A stretch of DNA of 51,133 nt, from positions 1 to 51,133 of the forward strand of contig SLSW01000192.1 of the NCBI GenBank assembly GCA_007130245.1, given 5' to 3'. Every line of letters begins with the position of its first letter. Position 1 is the stretch's first letter. The translations under genes were made by a program, and so were the position numbers. This document shows positions 17,146-25,496 of the stretch, piece after piece. A model generated the notes under the pieces. It was not told where the DNA came from. It made no database searches and worked only from the letters and a program-made list of their open reading frames with translations. This stretch comes from Micromonosporaceae bacterium (GTDB lineage Bacteria; Actinomycetota; Actinomycetes; Mycobacteriales; Micromonosporaceae).

Positions 17146-20100
17146 AAGCCACCCGGGCTGGCACCGCCACCGGGTCGAGCCGGTCGGCGCGCAGGTTGAC
17201 CACCCCCTCGGCACGTTCCAGCACCCCCCGCACCAGCAGCGCCGCGCTGGTGCGCGCCACCTTCCGGTAGCGCCGCCACAGCCCCGGCGAGCAGGTCACG
17301 TTCAGCATCCCGGTTTCGTCCTCCAGGTTCACGAACGTCACCCCGCCAGCGGTGGCCGGCCGCTGCCGGTGGGTGACCACCCCGCCGACCCGCACCCGCC
17401 GGCCCGGTTCCGCCTGCGCCAGCGCCGACACCGGCACCGCGCCCAGCCGGTCCAGCTCCGCCCGGATCAGCTGAGCAGGGTGCCGGTCGGCCGACAGGCC
17501 GGTGGCCCACACGTCGGCCACCATCCGGTCCACCTCGTCCATCCCCGGCAGCATCGGCGCCGCCGTACCGGTGGTCAGGCCGGGCAGCCGGTCGGTGCGC
17601 TCGGCCGCGGCCGCACCCGCGGCCCACAACGCCTCCCGCCGGCTCAACCCGAAGCAGGCGAACGCGTCCGCGGTGGCCAACGCCTCCAGCTGCGCCACCG
17701 TCAACGGCGTGCCGGCGGTGGCCATCCGGCGCGCCAGGTCGGCCATGCCGGCGTACGGGCCGCCCCGGTCCCGCTCGGCCTCGATGGCCTCGGCGACCGC
17801 GTCGCCCAGGGTGCGCACACTGGACAGACCCAGCCGCACCACCGGCCCGCCGGTCCCCCAACCGGCCGGGTCGGCGCCGGGACCGTTGCGCGCCCCACCG
17901 GTGACCACCGGTGGCTCCAGCGTGGCCGCTGCCCGGCTGGCGTTGACGTCCGGGCGCCGCACCGTCACCCCGTGCCGGCGCGCGTCGTCGCACAACGACT
18001 GGGGTGAGTAGAAGCCCATCGGCTGGGCGTTGAGCAGCGCCGCGCAGAACGCCGCCGGATGGTGGCGCTTGAGCCAGGAACTGGCGTAGACCAGGTAGGC
18101 GAAACTGATGGCGTGGCTCTCCGGGAAGCCGTAGTCGGCGAACGCCGCCAGCTTCCGGTAGAGGTCGTCGGCCACCTCCCCGGTGATCCCGCCCGCGGCC
18201 ATCCCCTCGTACAACCGGTCGCGCATGCGCGCCATCTTCGCCACCGACCGCTTCGAGCCCATCGCCCGGCGCAGCTGGTCGGCCTCGGCCGCGCTGAACC
18301 CTGCCACGTCGATGGCCAGCTGCATCAGCTGCTCCTGGAACAGCGGCACCCCGAGGGTGCGCCGCAGCGCGTTCGCCATCCGCGGGTGGGCCACCTCCGG
18401 CGGCTCCAGGCCATTCTTGCGCCGGATGTACGGATGCACCGAGCCGCCCTGGATCGGCCCGGGGCGGATCAGCGCCACCTCCACCACCAGGTCGTAGAAC
18501 GTGTGCGGCTTCAGCCGCGGCAGGGTGGCCATCTGCGCCCGGCTCTCCACCTGGAACACCCCCACCGAATCGGCCCGGCACAACATGTCGTACACCTCCG
18601 GGTCCTCGGCCGGGATGGTGTGAAGCTCCCACCGCTTGCCCTCGTGGGCGGCGACCAGGTCGAACGCGTACCGCAGCGCCGAGAGCATCCCCAGCCCCAG
18701 CAGGTCGAACTTGACCAGGTTCACCTGTGCACAGTCGTCCTTGTCCCACTGCAGCACGGTGCGCCCGGGCATCCGGGCGTGCTCGACCGGACACACCTCG
18801 ATGACCGGCCGGTCGCAGATCACCATCCCGCCGGAGTGGATGCCCAGGTGCCGCGGGAAGGTCTGCAGCGCGTCGGCGTAGGTCACCACCTGCTCCGGGA
18901 TGCCCTCCACCTCGGCGGCGCCGACAGAATGCCCGTGGTCGAGCTGTTTGCTCCACGCGTCCTGCTGGCCGGGCGAGAACCCGAACGCGCGGGCGATGTC
19001 GCGCACCGCCGAGCGGGGACGGTACGAGATGACGTTGGCGACCTGGGCGGTGTGGTGGCGGCCGTACTTGGCGTAGACGTGCTGGATGACCTCCTCTCGC
19101 CGGTCGGACTCGATGTCGATGTCGATGTCCGGCGGCCCGTCGCGTTCGGGTGCCAGGAACCGCTCGAACAGCAGCTCGTGCGCGACCGCGTCGACGTTGG
19201 TGATGCCCAGCGCGTAGCAGACCGCCGAGTTGGCCGCCGACCCGCGGCCCTGGCAGTAGATGCCGTTGTCCCGGCAGAACGTGACGATGTCGTTGACCAC
19301 CAGGAAGTAGCCGGGGAACCCCAGCTGCTCGATCATGTCCAGCTCGTGGGCGATCTGCCGCCACGCCCCGGCCCGGTCGCCGTACCGGCGCCGGGCTCCG
19401 CGCCTGGTCAGCTCCCGCAGCCAGCTCATCTCGGTGTGGCCGTCCGGCACCGGGTAGTCCGGCAGCCTCGGCGCCACCAGCTGCAGGTCGAAGGCCAACT
19501 CGGCACCGAGCGCGGCGGCGTTGGCCACCGATGCGGGCCAGGCGGCGAACCGGTCGGCCATCTCCTGGCCGCTGCGCAGGTGCGCGGTGGCTGCCGCCGG
19601 CAGCCAACCGTCCATCTCGTCCAGGCTGCGCCGGGCGCGCACCGCTGCCAGCGCCGTGGCCAGCCGCCGCCGCGCCGGGGCATGGTAGTGGGCGTTGGTG
19701 GTGGCCACCGTGGGCAGCCGGAAGTCGCCCGCCAGCGCGGCGAGCGTGTCGTTGCGCTCGTCGTCGGTGGCCTCGCCGTGGCAGGTCAGCTCCACCGCCA
19801 CGTTGTCGGCGCCGAACAGGGCCACCAGCCGGTCCAGCTCCCGGCGCGCCGCCTGCGCGCCGCCGGTGGCCAGCGCCGCCGGCACGTGCCCCTTGCGGCA
19901 GCCGGTCAGCACCAGCACGTGGTCGCGCAGCGTCTCGGCGACCCGGTCCAGGTTCTGGTAGTCGGGCCGGCCCTTCTGGCCGCCGCGCAGGTGGGCCTCG
20001 GAGATGGCGCGCGCCAGCCGCGCGTAGCCGGCCGGGCCGCGGGCCAGCGCCAGCAGGTGGTGGCCGTACGGGTCGGGTTCGCCATTCTGTGGCCCGGGCA

Positions 20101-20548
20101 GGCCCAGCGACAGCTCGGCGCCGACGACGGTGGGCAGGTGGTGTGCCCGGGCGGCCTCGGAGAAACGCACGACGCCGTAGAACCCGTCGTGGTCGGTGAG
20201 CGCCAGCGCCGACAGTCCCAGCCGGGCGGCCTCCTCGGCCAGCTCCTCGGGGTGGCTGGCCCCGTCCAGGAAGCTGAAGTTGGAATGGCAGTGCAGCTCG
20301 GCGTAGTCCACGGTAGACCTGCCGCGGATCGGTCCCGGCGCCTCGTACGGCGGGCGCTTGCGCGTCCACGCCGGCGAGTCTCCACCGTGATGCGCAAGGA
20401 CCGCAGCTTGCGAGGACCGCAGCCGCGAACCGGCTTCATCGTCGCCGTCGACCGCGAGCGGGTCCACCACCGGCGTGCGCCCGTCTCCGCGGCCGGAGAG
20501 CACCCGCTCCAGCTCCGACCACGGCACCTTCGGGTTGTTCCAGCCCAT
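17129..20548 (-). CDS. dnaE2: Error-prone DNA polymerase III alpha subunit DnaE2
   Basis: The 1139-residue protein is the mutagenic C-family polymerase of the actinobacterial mutasome. An N-terminal PHP domain starts YAELHCHSNFSFLDG, and the polymerase aspartates lie in PDIDIDIESDRREEVI. The C-terminus carries the tandem HhH and OB-fold regions and ends RDFR. The start MGWNNPKVPW is typical, and AGGAGG lies 7 nt before the ATG at 20548. It works with ImuA' and ImuB in damage-induced translesion synthesis. Its promoter overlaps that of the Phd-VapC pair (20564-20584), and toxin-antitoxin modules lie on both sides. Confidence 0.95.
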   Translation of the reverse strand: MGWNNPKVPWSELERVLSGRGDGRTPVVDPLAVDGDDEAGSRLRSSQAAVLAHHGGDSPAWTRKRPPYEAPGPIRGRSTVDYAELHCHSNFSFLDGASHPEELAEEAARLGLSALALTDHDGFYGVVRFSEAARAHHLPTVVGAELSLGLPGPQNGEPDPYGHHLLALARGPAGYARLARAISEAHLRGGQKGRPDYQNLDRVAETLRDHVLVLTGCRKGHVPAALATGGAQAARRELDRLVALFGADNVAVELTCHGEATDDERNDTLAALAGDFRLPTVATTNAHYHAPARRRLATALAAVRARRSLDEMDGWLPAAATAHLRSGQEMADRFAAWPASVANAAALGAELAFDLQLVAPRLPDYPVPDGHTEMSWLRELTRRGARRRYGDRAGAWRQIAHELDMIEQLGFPGYFLVVNDIVTFCRDNGIYCQGRGSAANSAVCYALGITNVDAVAHELLFERFLAPERDGPPDIDIDIESDRREEVIQHVYAKYGRHHTAQVANVISYRPRSAVRDIARAFGFSPGQQDAWSKQLDHGHSVGAAEVEGIPEQVVTYADALQTFPRHLGIHSGGMVICDRPVIEVCPVEHARMPGRTVLQWDKDDCAQVNLVKFDLLGLGMLSALRYAFDLVAAHEGKRWELHTIPAEDPEVYDMLCRADSVGVFQVESRAQMATLPRLKPHTFYDLVVEVALIRPGPIQGGSVHPYIRRKNGLEPPEVAHPRMANALRRTLGVPLFQEQLMQLAIDVAGFSAAEADQLRRAMGSKRSVAKMARMRDRLYEGMAAGGITGEVADDLYRKLAAFADYGFPESHAISFAYLVYASSWLKRHHPAAFCAALLNAQPMGFYSPQSLCDDARRHGVTVRRPDVNASRAAATLEPPVVTGGARNGPGADPAGWGTGGPVVRLGLSSVRTLGDAVAEAIEAERDRGGPYAGMADLARRMATAGTPLTVAQLEALATADAFACFGLSRREALWAAGAAAAERTDRLPGLTTGTAAPMLPGMDEVDRMVADVWATGLSADRHPAQLIRAELDRLGAVPVSALAQAEPGRRVRVGGVVTHRQRPATAGGVTFVNLEDETGMLNVTCSPGLWRRYRKVARTSAALLVRGVLERAEGVVNLRADRLDPVAVPARVASRDFR

Positions 20549-20563
20549 CACGTGCCTCCTCGG

Positions 20564-20584
20564 CGTAGCAAAAGTGCTACGGTA
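20564..20584. promoter_or_regulatory. Shared palindromic operator and overlapping divergent -10s (dnaE2 / phd)
   Basis: CGTAGCA-AAAG-TGCTACG (20564-20581) is a perfect 7-bp inverted repeat in the 42-bp gap between dnaE2 and the antitoxin. TACGGT (20578-20583) on the plus strand ends 7 nt before the antitoxin GTG. On the minus strand TACCGT (20584-20579) could be the dnaE2 -10. A repressor bound here would cover both promoters. Confidence 0.6.
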
Positions 20585-20590
20585 TTCAAT

Positions 20591-20860
20591 GTGAACGAGG
20601 TAACCGGCCGCATCCCAGTCCGGGAGCTGCGCAACCACGTAAGCGAGGTGCTGCACCGGGTCGAAGCGGGCGAGACGCTGGAAGTCACTGTCAACGACCG
20701 GCCGGTGGCGTTGCTGGTGCCCCGCCACAGCAGACCCACCACGGTGCGCGCACGAGAGTTCCTCGCCGGGCTGCCGCAGGCCGATCCCGCACTCGCTGAT
20801 GAGCTCGCCACGGAACTGACGGAGACCACCGACGACCTGGCCGACCCGTGGCAGCGATGA
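20591..20860 (+). CDS. Phd/YefM-family antitoxin
   Basis: The 89-residue protein contains GRIPVRELRNHVSEVLHRVEAGETLEVTVNDRPVALLVP, the classic Phd/YefM fold that binds DNA through its N-terminal domain. The acidic C-terminal tail (ELTETTDDLADPW) would block the PIN toxin. GTG at 20591 is chosen because it begins the conserved N-terminus and lies 7 nt after TACGGT. It overlaps the toxin start in ATGA. It should bind the palindrome just upstream and could thereby also affect dnaE2. Confidence 0.9.
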   Translation: MNEVTGRIPVRELRNHVSEVLHRVEAGETLEVTVNDRPVALLVPRHSRPTTVRAREFLAGLPQADPALADELATELTETTDDLADPWQR

Positions 20861-21246
20861 CTGTCGGCCTGCTCGACACGTCGGTGTTCATCGCCCGGGA
20901 GTCTGGGCGCCCGCTCGACCTGCCCTCGGTGCCGGACGAGGTGGGCGTCAGTGTGGTGACCGTGGCGGAGCTGCGGCTCGGCGTGCTGCAGGCACCCGAC
21001 GACGCCGCCCGGTCGAGACGGCTGAGCACGCTGGCCGCCGCGCAGCGACTGGCGCCGTTCCCGGTGGCGGATCAGGTCGCGGCTGCCTGGGCGCTGCTCC
21101 GGCGCCAACTGCGCAGTGGCGATCTTCGAATGGAGATCAATGACTCGTGGATAGCCGCCACCGCGATAGCGCACGGCATGGCGGTGGTCACGCAGGACAA
21201 CGGCTTCCCGGACGGCATACCCGGCCTGACCGTCATCCGGGTCTGA
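20857..21246 (+). CDS. VapC-type PIN-domain toxin
   Basis: From the ATG at 20857 the protein has 129 residues. MTVGLLDTSVFIARESGR has the first Asp, VTVAELRLGVL the Glu, and INDSWIAATAIAHGMAVVTQDNGF the C-terminal acidic cluster. All catalytic positions look intact. The start overlaps the antitoxin stop. It is convergent with imuB, with 25 bp between the stops, so the module sits exactly between imuB and dnaE2. Confidence 0.9.
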   Translation: MTVGLLDTSVFIARESGRPLDLPSVPDEVGVSVVTVAELRLGVLQAPDDAARSRRLSTLAAAQRLAPFPVADQVAAAWALLRRQLRSGDLRMEINDSWIAATAIAHGMAVVTQDNGFPDGIPGLTVIRV

Positions 21247-21271
21247 GCAGCACCACCCCCCACCGGTCCGG

Positions 21272-22828
21272 TCAGTCATAGACCGCCTCCACCCGCCACG
21301 CACCGCCGGACAGCGCCAGCAGCAGGGCCCGGCCGTCTGCCAGAACGACCTGGAACCGGGCCGCCCGGCGCGCCTCGCCCGGCGCCCACCAGCGCTCGTC
21401 GACCGGCCACGGCCCCGCCCACCCGGTGATCTCCACCGGCTCGTCCTGACCGAGGATCAGCCGGGCGGGTGCGGCCGACAGCGCCAGCCGGGCGCTGACC
21501 GTCACCGGCCGGCCGGCCCCGTCCCGGACATCAGCCGCCGCCGGCTCCGGCAGCACTGTCGCCGGCGCCGGCGCCGGTAACCGTCCCGGCCACGGTGCCG
21601 GGGTCGGTCCGGTCCGCTCGTCGCCCCAGGGGACCAGGCGCACCTGGTCGGCCGGGGACCGCCCGCCGCGCAGCACCGCGGTGAACACCGAATCCGGACC
21701 GAGCAGGCCCTGCACCCGCGCCAGCGCCCGGGCGGCGCGTTGTCGGCCCGCTCCGTCCTGGCCCCACAGGCCGGGTTGCTGGGCCAGCTGCGTCAGCACC
21801 CCCTCCGGGACCAGCCGCAGCCACCGGATCCCGGACGTGGGCGGGCCGGGCGTCTCGCCGCGGCGCACCCCGGTTAACCACCCCTCCAGCTGCCAGCGCA
21901 CCCGGTCGGTGATCGCCGCAGCATCCAGCAGGCCGTCATGGCGCCAGGTGCGGTGCAGCTCCTGCCCGTGCGCGGTGACCGCCTCGATGCCCAGTCGGGT
22001 GCACCCCAGCCCACGCCGGGCAAGGGTGTCGTGCAACTGCTCCGCCAGCGCGCGGGCGGCGAACGCGGCCACGTCCACCCGCTCCAGCGGCTCGTCGTAC
22101 TCCTGCGCGACCGCGAGATCCGGCGGAGGCTGGCGCACCGCCAGCGGCCGGTCGTCGGCGCCGGAGGCCAGCCGGTGCGCCAGCGCGCCTTCGAAGCCGA
22201 ACCGGGTGAGCACGTCCGCGGCGGGCAGTGCGGCGAAGTCGCCCAGGGTGCGGATGCCGAGCCGGCGCAGCAGGTCGGTCAGCTCGGGCCGCTCCAGCGC
22301 ACCGATGTCCAGCCCGGCGAGGAACTGCCGGCTGCCGCCGGGCGGCACCATCCGGCCGGTGCGGGCCGCCTGTCCGGCGGCGAAGACCCCGTCGGCGATG
22401 CCGACCAGCGCCTCCACCGCACACTCGGTGGCCACCTGCTCCACCACTCGCTCGGCGGCCGCCTCCTCCCCGCCGAAGTAGCGTGCCGGTCCCCGCACCG
22501 CGGTCGCGCAGGTGCCCGGTTGGACCACCTCCACCCCGGCGGCGACCTGTTCGACCGCGGCGACCACTGGCTCGAACGCGCGCACGTCCCGGGCCGGGTC
22601 CGCGGCCACGACCACCACCTGCGGGCATCGCCCCTGCGCCTCCCGCTTGCGCAGCCCGCGGGTCACCCCCTCGGCGCGGGCGGTCGGGGAACAGGCGATC
22701 ACCTGGCCCGCGTGCAGCACCGCCACCGGCGCGTGCGCCGGCACCGCGTCGACGATCTCGGCCGCGATCACCGGCCAGTCCGGGCATTGGACCAGCAGCG
22801 TGCGCACCGGTCGAGCGTACTCGATCAC
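21272..22828 (-). CDS. imuB: ImuB, catalytically inactive Y-family polymerase of the mutasome
   Basis: The 518-residue protein is a Y-family polymerase homologue. The N-terminus reads LLVQCPDWPVIAAEIV where active Y-family enzymes have the DMDxF metal ligands. VQPGTCATAVRGPARYFGGE replaces the second acidic motif. This agrees with mycobacterial ImuB, which is catalytically dead and acts as an adaptor. A beta-clamp motif QQPGLWG occurs near residue 350, like the QLPLWG of M. tuberculosis ImuB. The GTG start at 22828 is 7 nt from TACTAT. It recruits DnaE2 and ImuA' to the clamp. Unlike the arrangement where the genes are contiguous, it is separated from dnaE2 by a Phd-VapC module and from imuA' by a reductase gene. 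Confidence 0.92.
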   Translation of the reverse strand: MIEYARPVRTLLVQCPDWPVIAAEIVDAVPAHAPVAVLHAGQVIACSPTARAEGVTRGLRKREAQGRCPQVVVVAADPARDVRAFEPVVAAVEQVAAGVEVVQPGTCATAVRGPARYFGGEEAAAERVVEQVATECAVEALVGIADGVFAAGQAARTGRMVPPGGSRQFLAGLDIGALERPELTDLLRRLGIRTLGDFAALPAADVLTRFGFEGALAHRLASGADDRPLAVRQPPPDLAVAQEYDEPLERVDVAAFAARALAEQLHDTLARRGLGCTRLGIEAVTAHGQELHRTWRHDGLLDAAAITDRVRWQLEGWLTGVRRGETPGPPTSGIRWLRLVPEGVLTQLAQQPGLWGQDGAGRQRAARALARVQGLLGPDSVFTAVLRGGRSPADQVRLVPWGDERTGPTPAPWPGRLPAPAPATVLPEPAAADVRDGAGRPVTVSARLALSAAPARLILGQDEPVEITGWAGPWPVDERWWAPGEARRAARFQVVLADGRALLLALSGGAWRVEAVYD

Positions 22829-22854
22829 ATGTTCTATAGTATCGAACGAACGAT
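22829..22854 (-). promoter_or_regulatory. imuB promoter with possible degenerate LexA box
   Basis: On the minus strand TACTAT (22841-22836) lies 7 nt before the GTG and there is no Shine-Dalgarno. On the plus strand TCGAAC-GAAC-GATCAG begins at 22842 and matches 9 of 12 defined positions of the actinobacterial LexA motif TCGAAC-N4-GTTCGA. It abuts the -10, a position suited to repression. The match is imperfect, so LexA control is a guess. Confidence 0.4.
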
Positions 22855-22885
22855 CAGACCGCGCAGGTCATCGGCGGTGTCGGCG

Positions 22886-23866
22886 TCAGATCAGGGCGCG
22901 CAGCTCCGCCGCGGACAGCAGGCCCGGTGCGGTCTGTTCCCGGGCCGCACGGCGCACCAACTGCTGCAAGGCCAGGTTGGCCGGGGTGGGCACCCCGTGC
23001 TGGCGACCCAGCAGGACCACCTCGCCGTTGAGGTAGTCGACCTCGACCGACCCGGTCTGCCGCGCCAGGCTCTGCCAGGTCGAACTGCCGCCGCGGCGCT
23101 GTCCCGCCACCGTCCGGACGTCGACCAGGTCACCGCGCTCGGCGATCTCCTCCTCCCGGGAGGTGTGGGCGATGCCGGCGGCGGCCAGCACCGCGGTGCC
23201 CTCCTCGCGCAGCTGGGCGACCAGCTCCGCATCCCGCGCGCCGAGCAGGGCGCCGACCGCGTTGCCGAGGTTGCCCAGCAGCTTGCCGTACTTCCAGCGC
23301 ATCACGTCGCTGCGCACCCGCGCCGCCAGCTGGCTGGCGCCGATATCCGCGGCCGCCTGTGTGAGGACTCCGTCCGGATCTCCGCCGGGGTAACGGCCCA
23401 GGTGCAGCACGCCGGAGCACGGGTGGCCCTGCGCGACCACCGTGCCCGGTTCGAGAAATGTCGCCGGCAGCCACACGCACACCCCGTACACCCGGGCGAA
23501 CCGGCGCAGCGCGGCCCGCTCGTTGGCGACCCCGTTCTGCGCGCACAGCAGCGGCAGCCGCTCGCCGGCGGTGCCCCCGCCGCGCACCGGTGCGTCCACC
23601 CACTCCGCCAGCGCCGCTTCGGTGTGCTGCGACTTGACCGTGAGCACCAGGACGGAGTCGCTCGTGAGCTCCACCTCGGACGGATCCGCCGCGGCGGGCA
23701 CCTCGAGCATGTGCTCACCGTCCGGAGTGGCCAGCCGCAGACCCTTGCCGCGCATCGCCTCCAGGTGCGCTCCGCGGGCCACCAGGGTGACCCGGTGTCC
23801 GTGCTGGTGCAGCCGCCCACCGACGGTGCCGCCGACCGCGCCCGCCCCGATGATCACATAGTGCAT
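22886..23866 (-). CDS. Ketopantoate reductase-like oxidoreductase (PanE/ApbA family)
   Basis: The 326-residue protein starts MHYVIIGAGAVGGTVGGRLHQHGH, a Rossmann NAD(P)-binding motif, and has the family segment VLTVKSQHTEAAL with its conserved Lys. KYGKLLGNLGNAVGAL marks the C-terminal domain. The canonical enzyme reduces 2-dehydropantoate in pantothenate synthesis, but many relatives act on other substrates, so no symbol is given. CAGGCT lies 6 nt before the ATG. It lies between imuA' and imuB on the same strand, with 57 bp to imuB. Confidence 0.83.
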   Translation of the reverse strand: MHYVIIGAGAVGGTVGGRLHQHGHRVTLVARGAHLEAMRGKGLRLATPDGEHMLEVPAAADPSEVELTSDSVLVLTVKSQHTEAALAEWVDAPVRGGGTAGERLPLLCAQNGVANERAALRRFARVYGVCVWLPATFLEPGTVVAQGHPCSGVLHLGRYPGGDPDGVLTQAAADIGASQLAARVRSDVMRWKYGKLLGNLGNAVGALLGARDAELVAQLREEGTAVLAAAGIAHTSREEEIAERGDLVDVRTVAGQRRGGSSTWQSLARQTGSVEVDYLNGEVVLLGRQHGVPTPANLALQQLVRRAAREQTAPGLLSAAELRALI

Positions 23867-24000
23867 CAGCCCAGCCTGCGGCCTCGGGCCTGCGGCGTCA
23901 ACCGCATGATCCTGTTGCCGGCGCGGCATTTACCGCGGCGACCGGGCGGGTGCTGAAGTGGCGGCCGCCGGCCCAGCTGTCCTAGCCGCCAGGTGGAAAC

Positions 24001-24048
24001 CGCCGGGCAGCGCGACCACCGGGCAGCGCCACCACCGGGCAGCGCCAC
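24001..24048. repeat. 16-bp tandem repeat x3
   Basis: Three adjacent 16-bp units of the type caccgggcagcgccac (24001-24016 with two substitutions, then two identical copies) lie in the 210-bp gap between the reductase gene and imuA' (23867-24076). The rest of this gap shows no gene on the minus strand. Confidence 0.75.
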
Positions 24049-24052
24049 CGCT

Positions 24053-24145
24053 GTGGAGGCCGCCGACTGGGGCCGGTCAGGCCCCAACGAGATGATCACC
24101 CTCAACGCGCTGCGGATCCTGCGAGCCGCGGGGCGCTTCAGTTGA
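24053..24145 (+). pseudogene. Short 3' remnant of an unidentified gene, antisense to the imuA' end
   Basis: The plus-strand frame encodes EAADWGRSGPNEMITLNAL followed by RILRAAGRF and a stop, which reads like the genuine C-terminus of a protein, possibly of the squalene-cyclase/prenyltransferase repeat type. No start or upstream domain remains. It overlaps the last 69 nt of imuA' in antisense. The family call is a guess. Confidence 0.3.
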
Positions 24146-24853
24146 CCGCCGGCCGCCGGCGATGAGGGTGAAGGCAGGTCGAACGGCCCCCGGCGCATGC
24201 GCCGCAGACGCGAGCCGGCCGGCAGCGTCGGGCAGCAGGACCCGCACCCGGCGCGGCCGGGTGGCCGCACCCCGCCCCTGCGCGCGGACGGTCAGCTCCC
24301 GGCCGCGCAGCCGGCCGTGGCCGGCGCCCAGGCCGTCCCAGACCCCGTGCTCGGCGGTCAGTGTCAACTCCGCACCCGGCCACCGGCCGTAGGGGACCAG
24401 CACACTGCCGCGCTGGCGGGCGCGGGCGGCCAGCCGGCTGGCCACCCGCTCGCTGACCGGGCCGGACGGCGCGACCACCACCACATCCACCCCGTCCAGC
24501 AACGCGGCGACCACCGTGGTCCACTCCGGCCCCGGATGCGGCACCAGAGCCAGGCGCTCCAGGGCGACACCGGCCTGAGCAGCCGCCAGCGGCGCCAACC
24601 CGGGCATGCCCACCACCGCGACCCAGGACCCGGCGGCCGAGACCGGAGCGAGCAGTGCCAGCACCAGTGAACTGGCGCCCGGGGCCACCGCCACGCTGCT
24701 GCCCCGGCGCAGCCCCGGCAGCAGCGGATGCAACTGCGGCGCCACCGGCAGCAGCCGATCCTGGTCGCCGCAGGCGGCGGCGCCGGTCAGGTCGCTGGCA
24801 CGCCGGAGTCGTCCGGCCAGTTCCAGTGCCGCGGCCGCTTCCACAGCCACCAT
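24077..24853 (-). CDS. imuA': ImuA', RecA-like mutasome subunit
   Basis: The 258-residue protein resembles actinobacterial ImuA' (imuA-prime), a truncated RecA homologue. VAVAPGASSLVLALLAPVSAAGSWVAVVGMPGLAPLAAAQAGVALERL aligns by eye with the RecA core, but the P-loop is degenerate, as in its relatives. It acts with ImuB and DnaE2 in translesion mutagenesis. The last 23 or so residues (after LIAGG) look unlike the family and run across an antisense gene remnant, so the C-terminus may be a replacement. GGGGAGG precedes the ATG closely. It lies 30 bp after the HEPN gene in the same operon. Confidence 0.82.
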   Translation of the reverse strand: MVAVEAAAALELAGRLRRASDLTGAAACGDQDRLLPVAPQLHPLLPGLRRGSSVAVAPGASSLVLALLAPVSAAGSWVAVVGMPGLAPLAAAQAGVALERLALVPHPGPEWTTVVAALLDGVDVVVVAPSGPVSERVASRLAARARQRGSVLVPYGRWPGAELTLTAEHGVWDGLGAGHGRLRGRELTVRAQGRGAATRPRRVRVLLPDAAGRLASAAHAPGAVRPAFTLIAGGRRSTEAPRGSQDPQRVEGDHLVGA

Positions 24854-24883
24854 GCCCTCCCCGTGCTCCCGGTGTGGGCGGCG

Positions 24884-25327
24884 TCAGGCCGCGGCCGGGA
24901 CCAGCGTGGGCTGGTGGGCCAGGCCGAGCGCGAGCTCCACCACCGCGGTGAACTGCTCGGCGGCGCGCAGCAGGTCGTCGGCCTCCCGGGCGCTGACCGT
25001 CCGCGGGATGCCCGCCTCGGCCGCGGCCCGCTTGGCGGCTCCGGCGGCGAAGTAGGCCGCCCACTCCCCCAGATCCGGGGCGACCCGGGTCAGCAACGCC
25101 CAGACGCTGGTCACCCGGTTGCGACGGCCGGGTGCCGGCTGGGCACGGGCGGCGAGCACCGCGGCGGCCGCCCGCAGTGCGGCCAGGTGGGCGGTGGCGT
25201 AGCGCAGCCCGTCCGGACGGGTCACGGCCGCCTCCTGCAGGCCCTGCCGGGCGAGCTGGATCAGCTCGGCGGGGCTGCGGTGCGGCAGCACATGGGCCGG
25301 GACGGTGAGTGCGGACTTAGCTGCCAT
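24884..25327 (-). CDS. SAV_6107-type HEPN-domain protein
   Basis: From the ATG at 25327 the protein has 147 mostly helical residues. HRSPAELIQLARQGLQEAA and the final helices with READDLLRAAEQFTAVVELALG fit the SAV_6107 family of HEPN-domain proteins, found next to dnaE2/imuA' in other actinomycetes. HEPN proteins often act as RNases or nucleotidyltransferase partners, but I see no clear RxxxxH motif, so activity is uncertain. AGGAG lies about 8 nt before the ATG. It is the first gene of the HEPN-imuA' operon, behind a damage-type promoter and a structured leader. Confidence 0.75.
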   Translation of the reverse strand: MAAKSALTVPAHVLPHRSPAELIQLARQGLQEAAVTRPDGLRYATAHLAALRAAAAVLAARAQPAPGRRNRVTSVWALLTRVAPDLGEWAAYFAAGAAKRAAAEAGIPRTVSAREADDLLRAAEQFTAVVELALGLAHQPTLVPAAA

Positions 25328-25399
25328 GGTGTGTCTCCTCCGATTCCGACACGGTGAGCGGACGTGGTGAGGGCTGCGGAGGAAGGACGCAGCGTAGGT

Positions 25400-25439
25400 G
25401 CCGGTCGGCGCGGCGCTTCCCCCCGCCGCACCGACCGGC
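25400..25439 (-). promoter_or_regulatory. Strong hairpin in the HEPN-imuA' leader (16-bp stem)
   Basis: On the minus strand GCCGGTCGGTGCGGCG pairs with CGCCGCGCCGACCGGC across an 8-nt loop, with one G-U pair. It lies 73 nt before the HEPN start codon. No U-tract follows, so it may be a leader structure, not a terminator. Confidence 0.6.
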
Positions 25440-25496
25440 TGACCGGACCGTTTCCCGCCGCCGGGGGTCGTAGGCGGCGGTCGACGGTCCTGCCAA

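Noticed and set aside
16968-20369. Very long alternative open frames (minus at 16968-20369, plus at 18059-20860) over dnaE2
   Set aside because: They are shadows created by high-GC codon bias. Their translations are rich in Gly, Arg and Pro, and the dnaE2 frame has complete motifs. Only the last 270 nt of the plus frame (20591-20860) is real, as the antitoxin.
20549-20600. LexA box in the dnaE2-phd gap
   Set aside because: Only TTC and GAA half elements in the wrong order were found. The palindrome CGTAGCA/TGCTACG is unrelated to TCGAAC-N4-GTTCGA.
22836-22865. RecA-NDp (PafBC-type) promoter for imuB
   Set aside because: The 9-mer placed 8 nt upstream of TACTAT does not resemble TTGTCRGTG.
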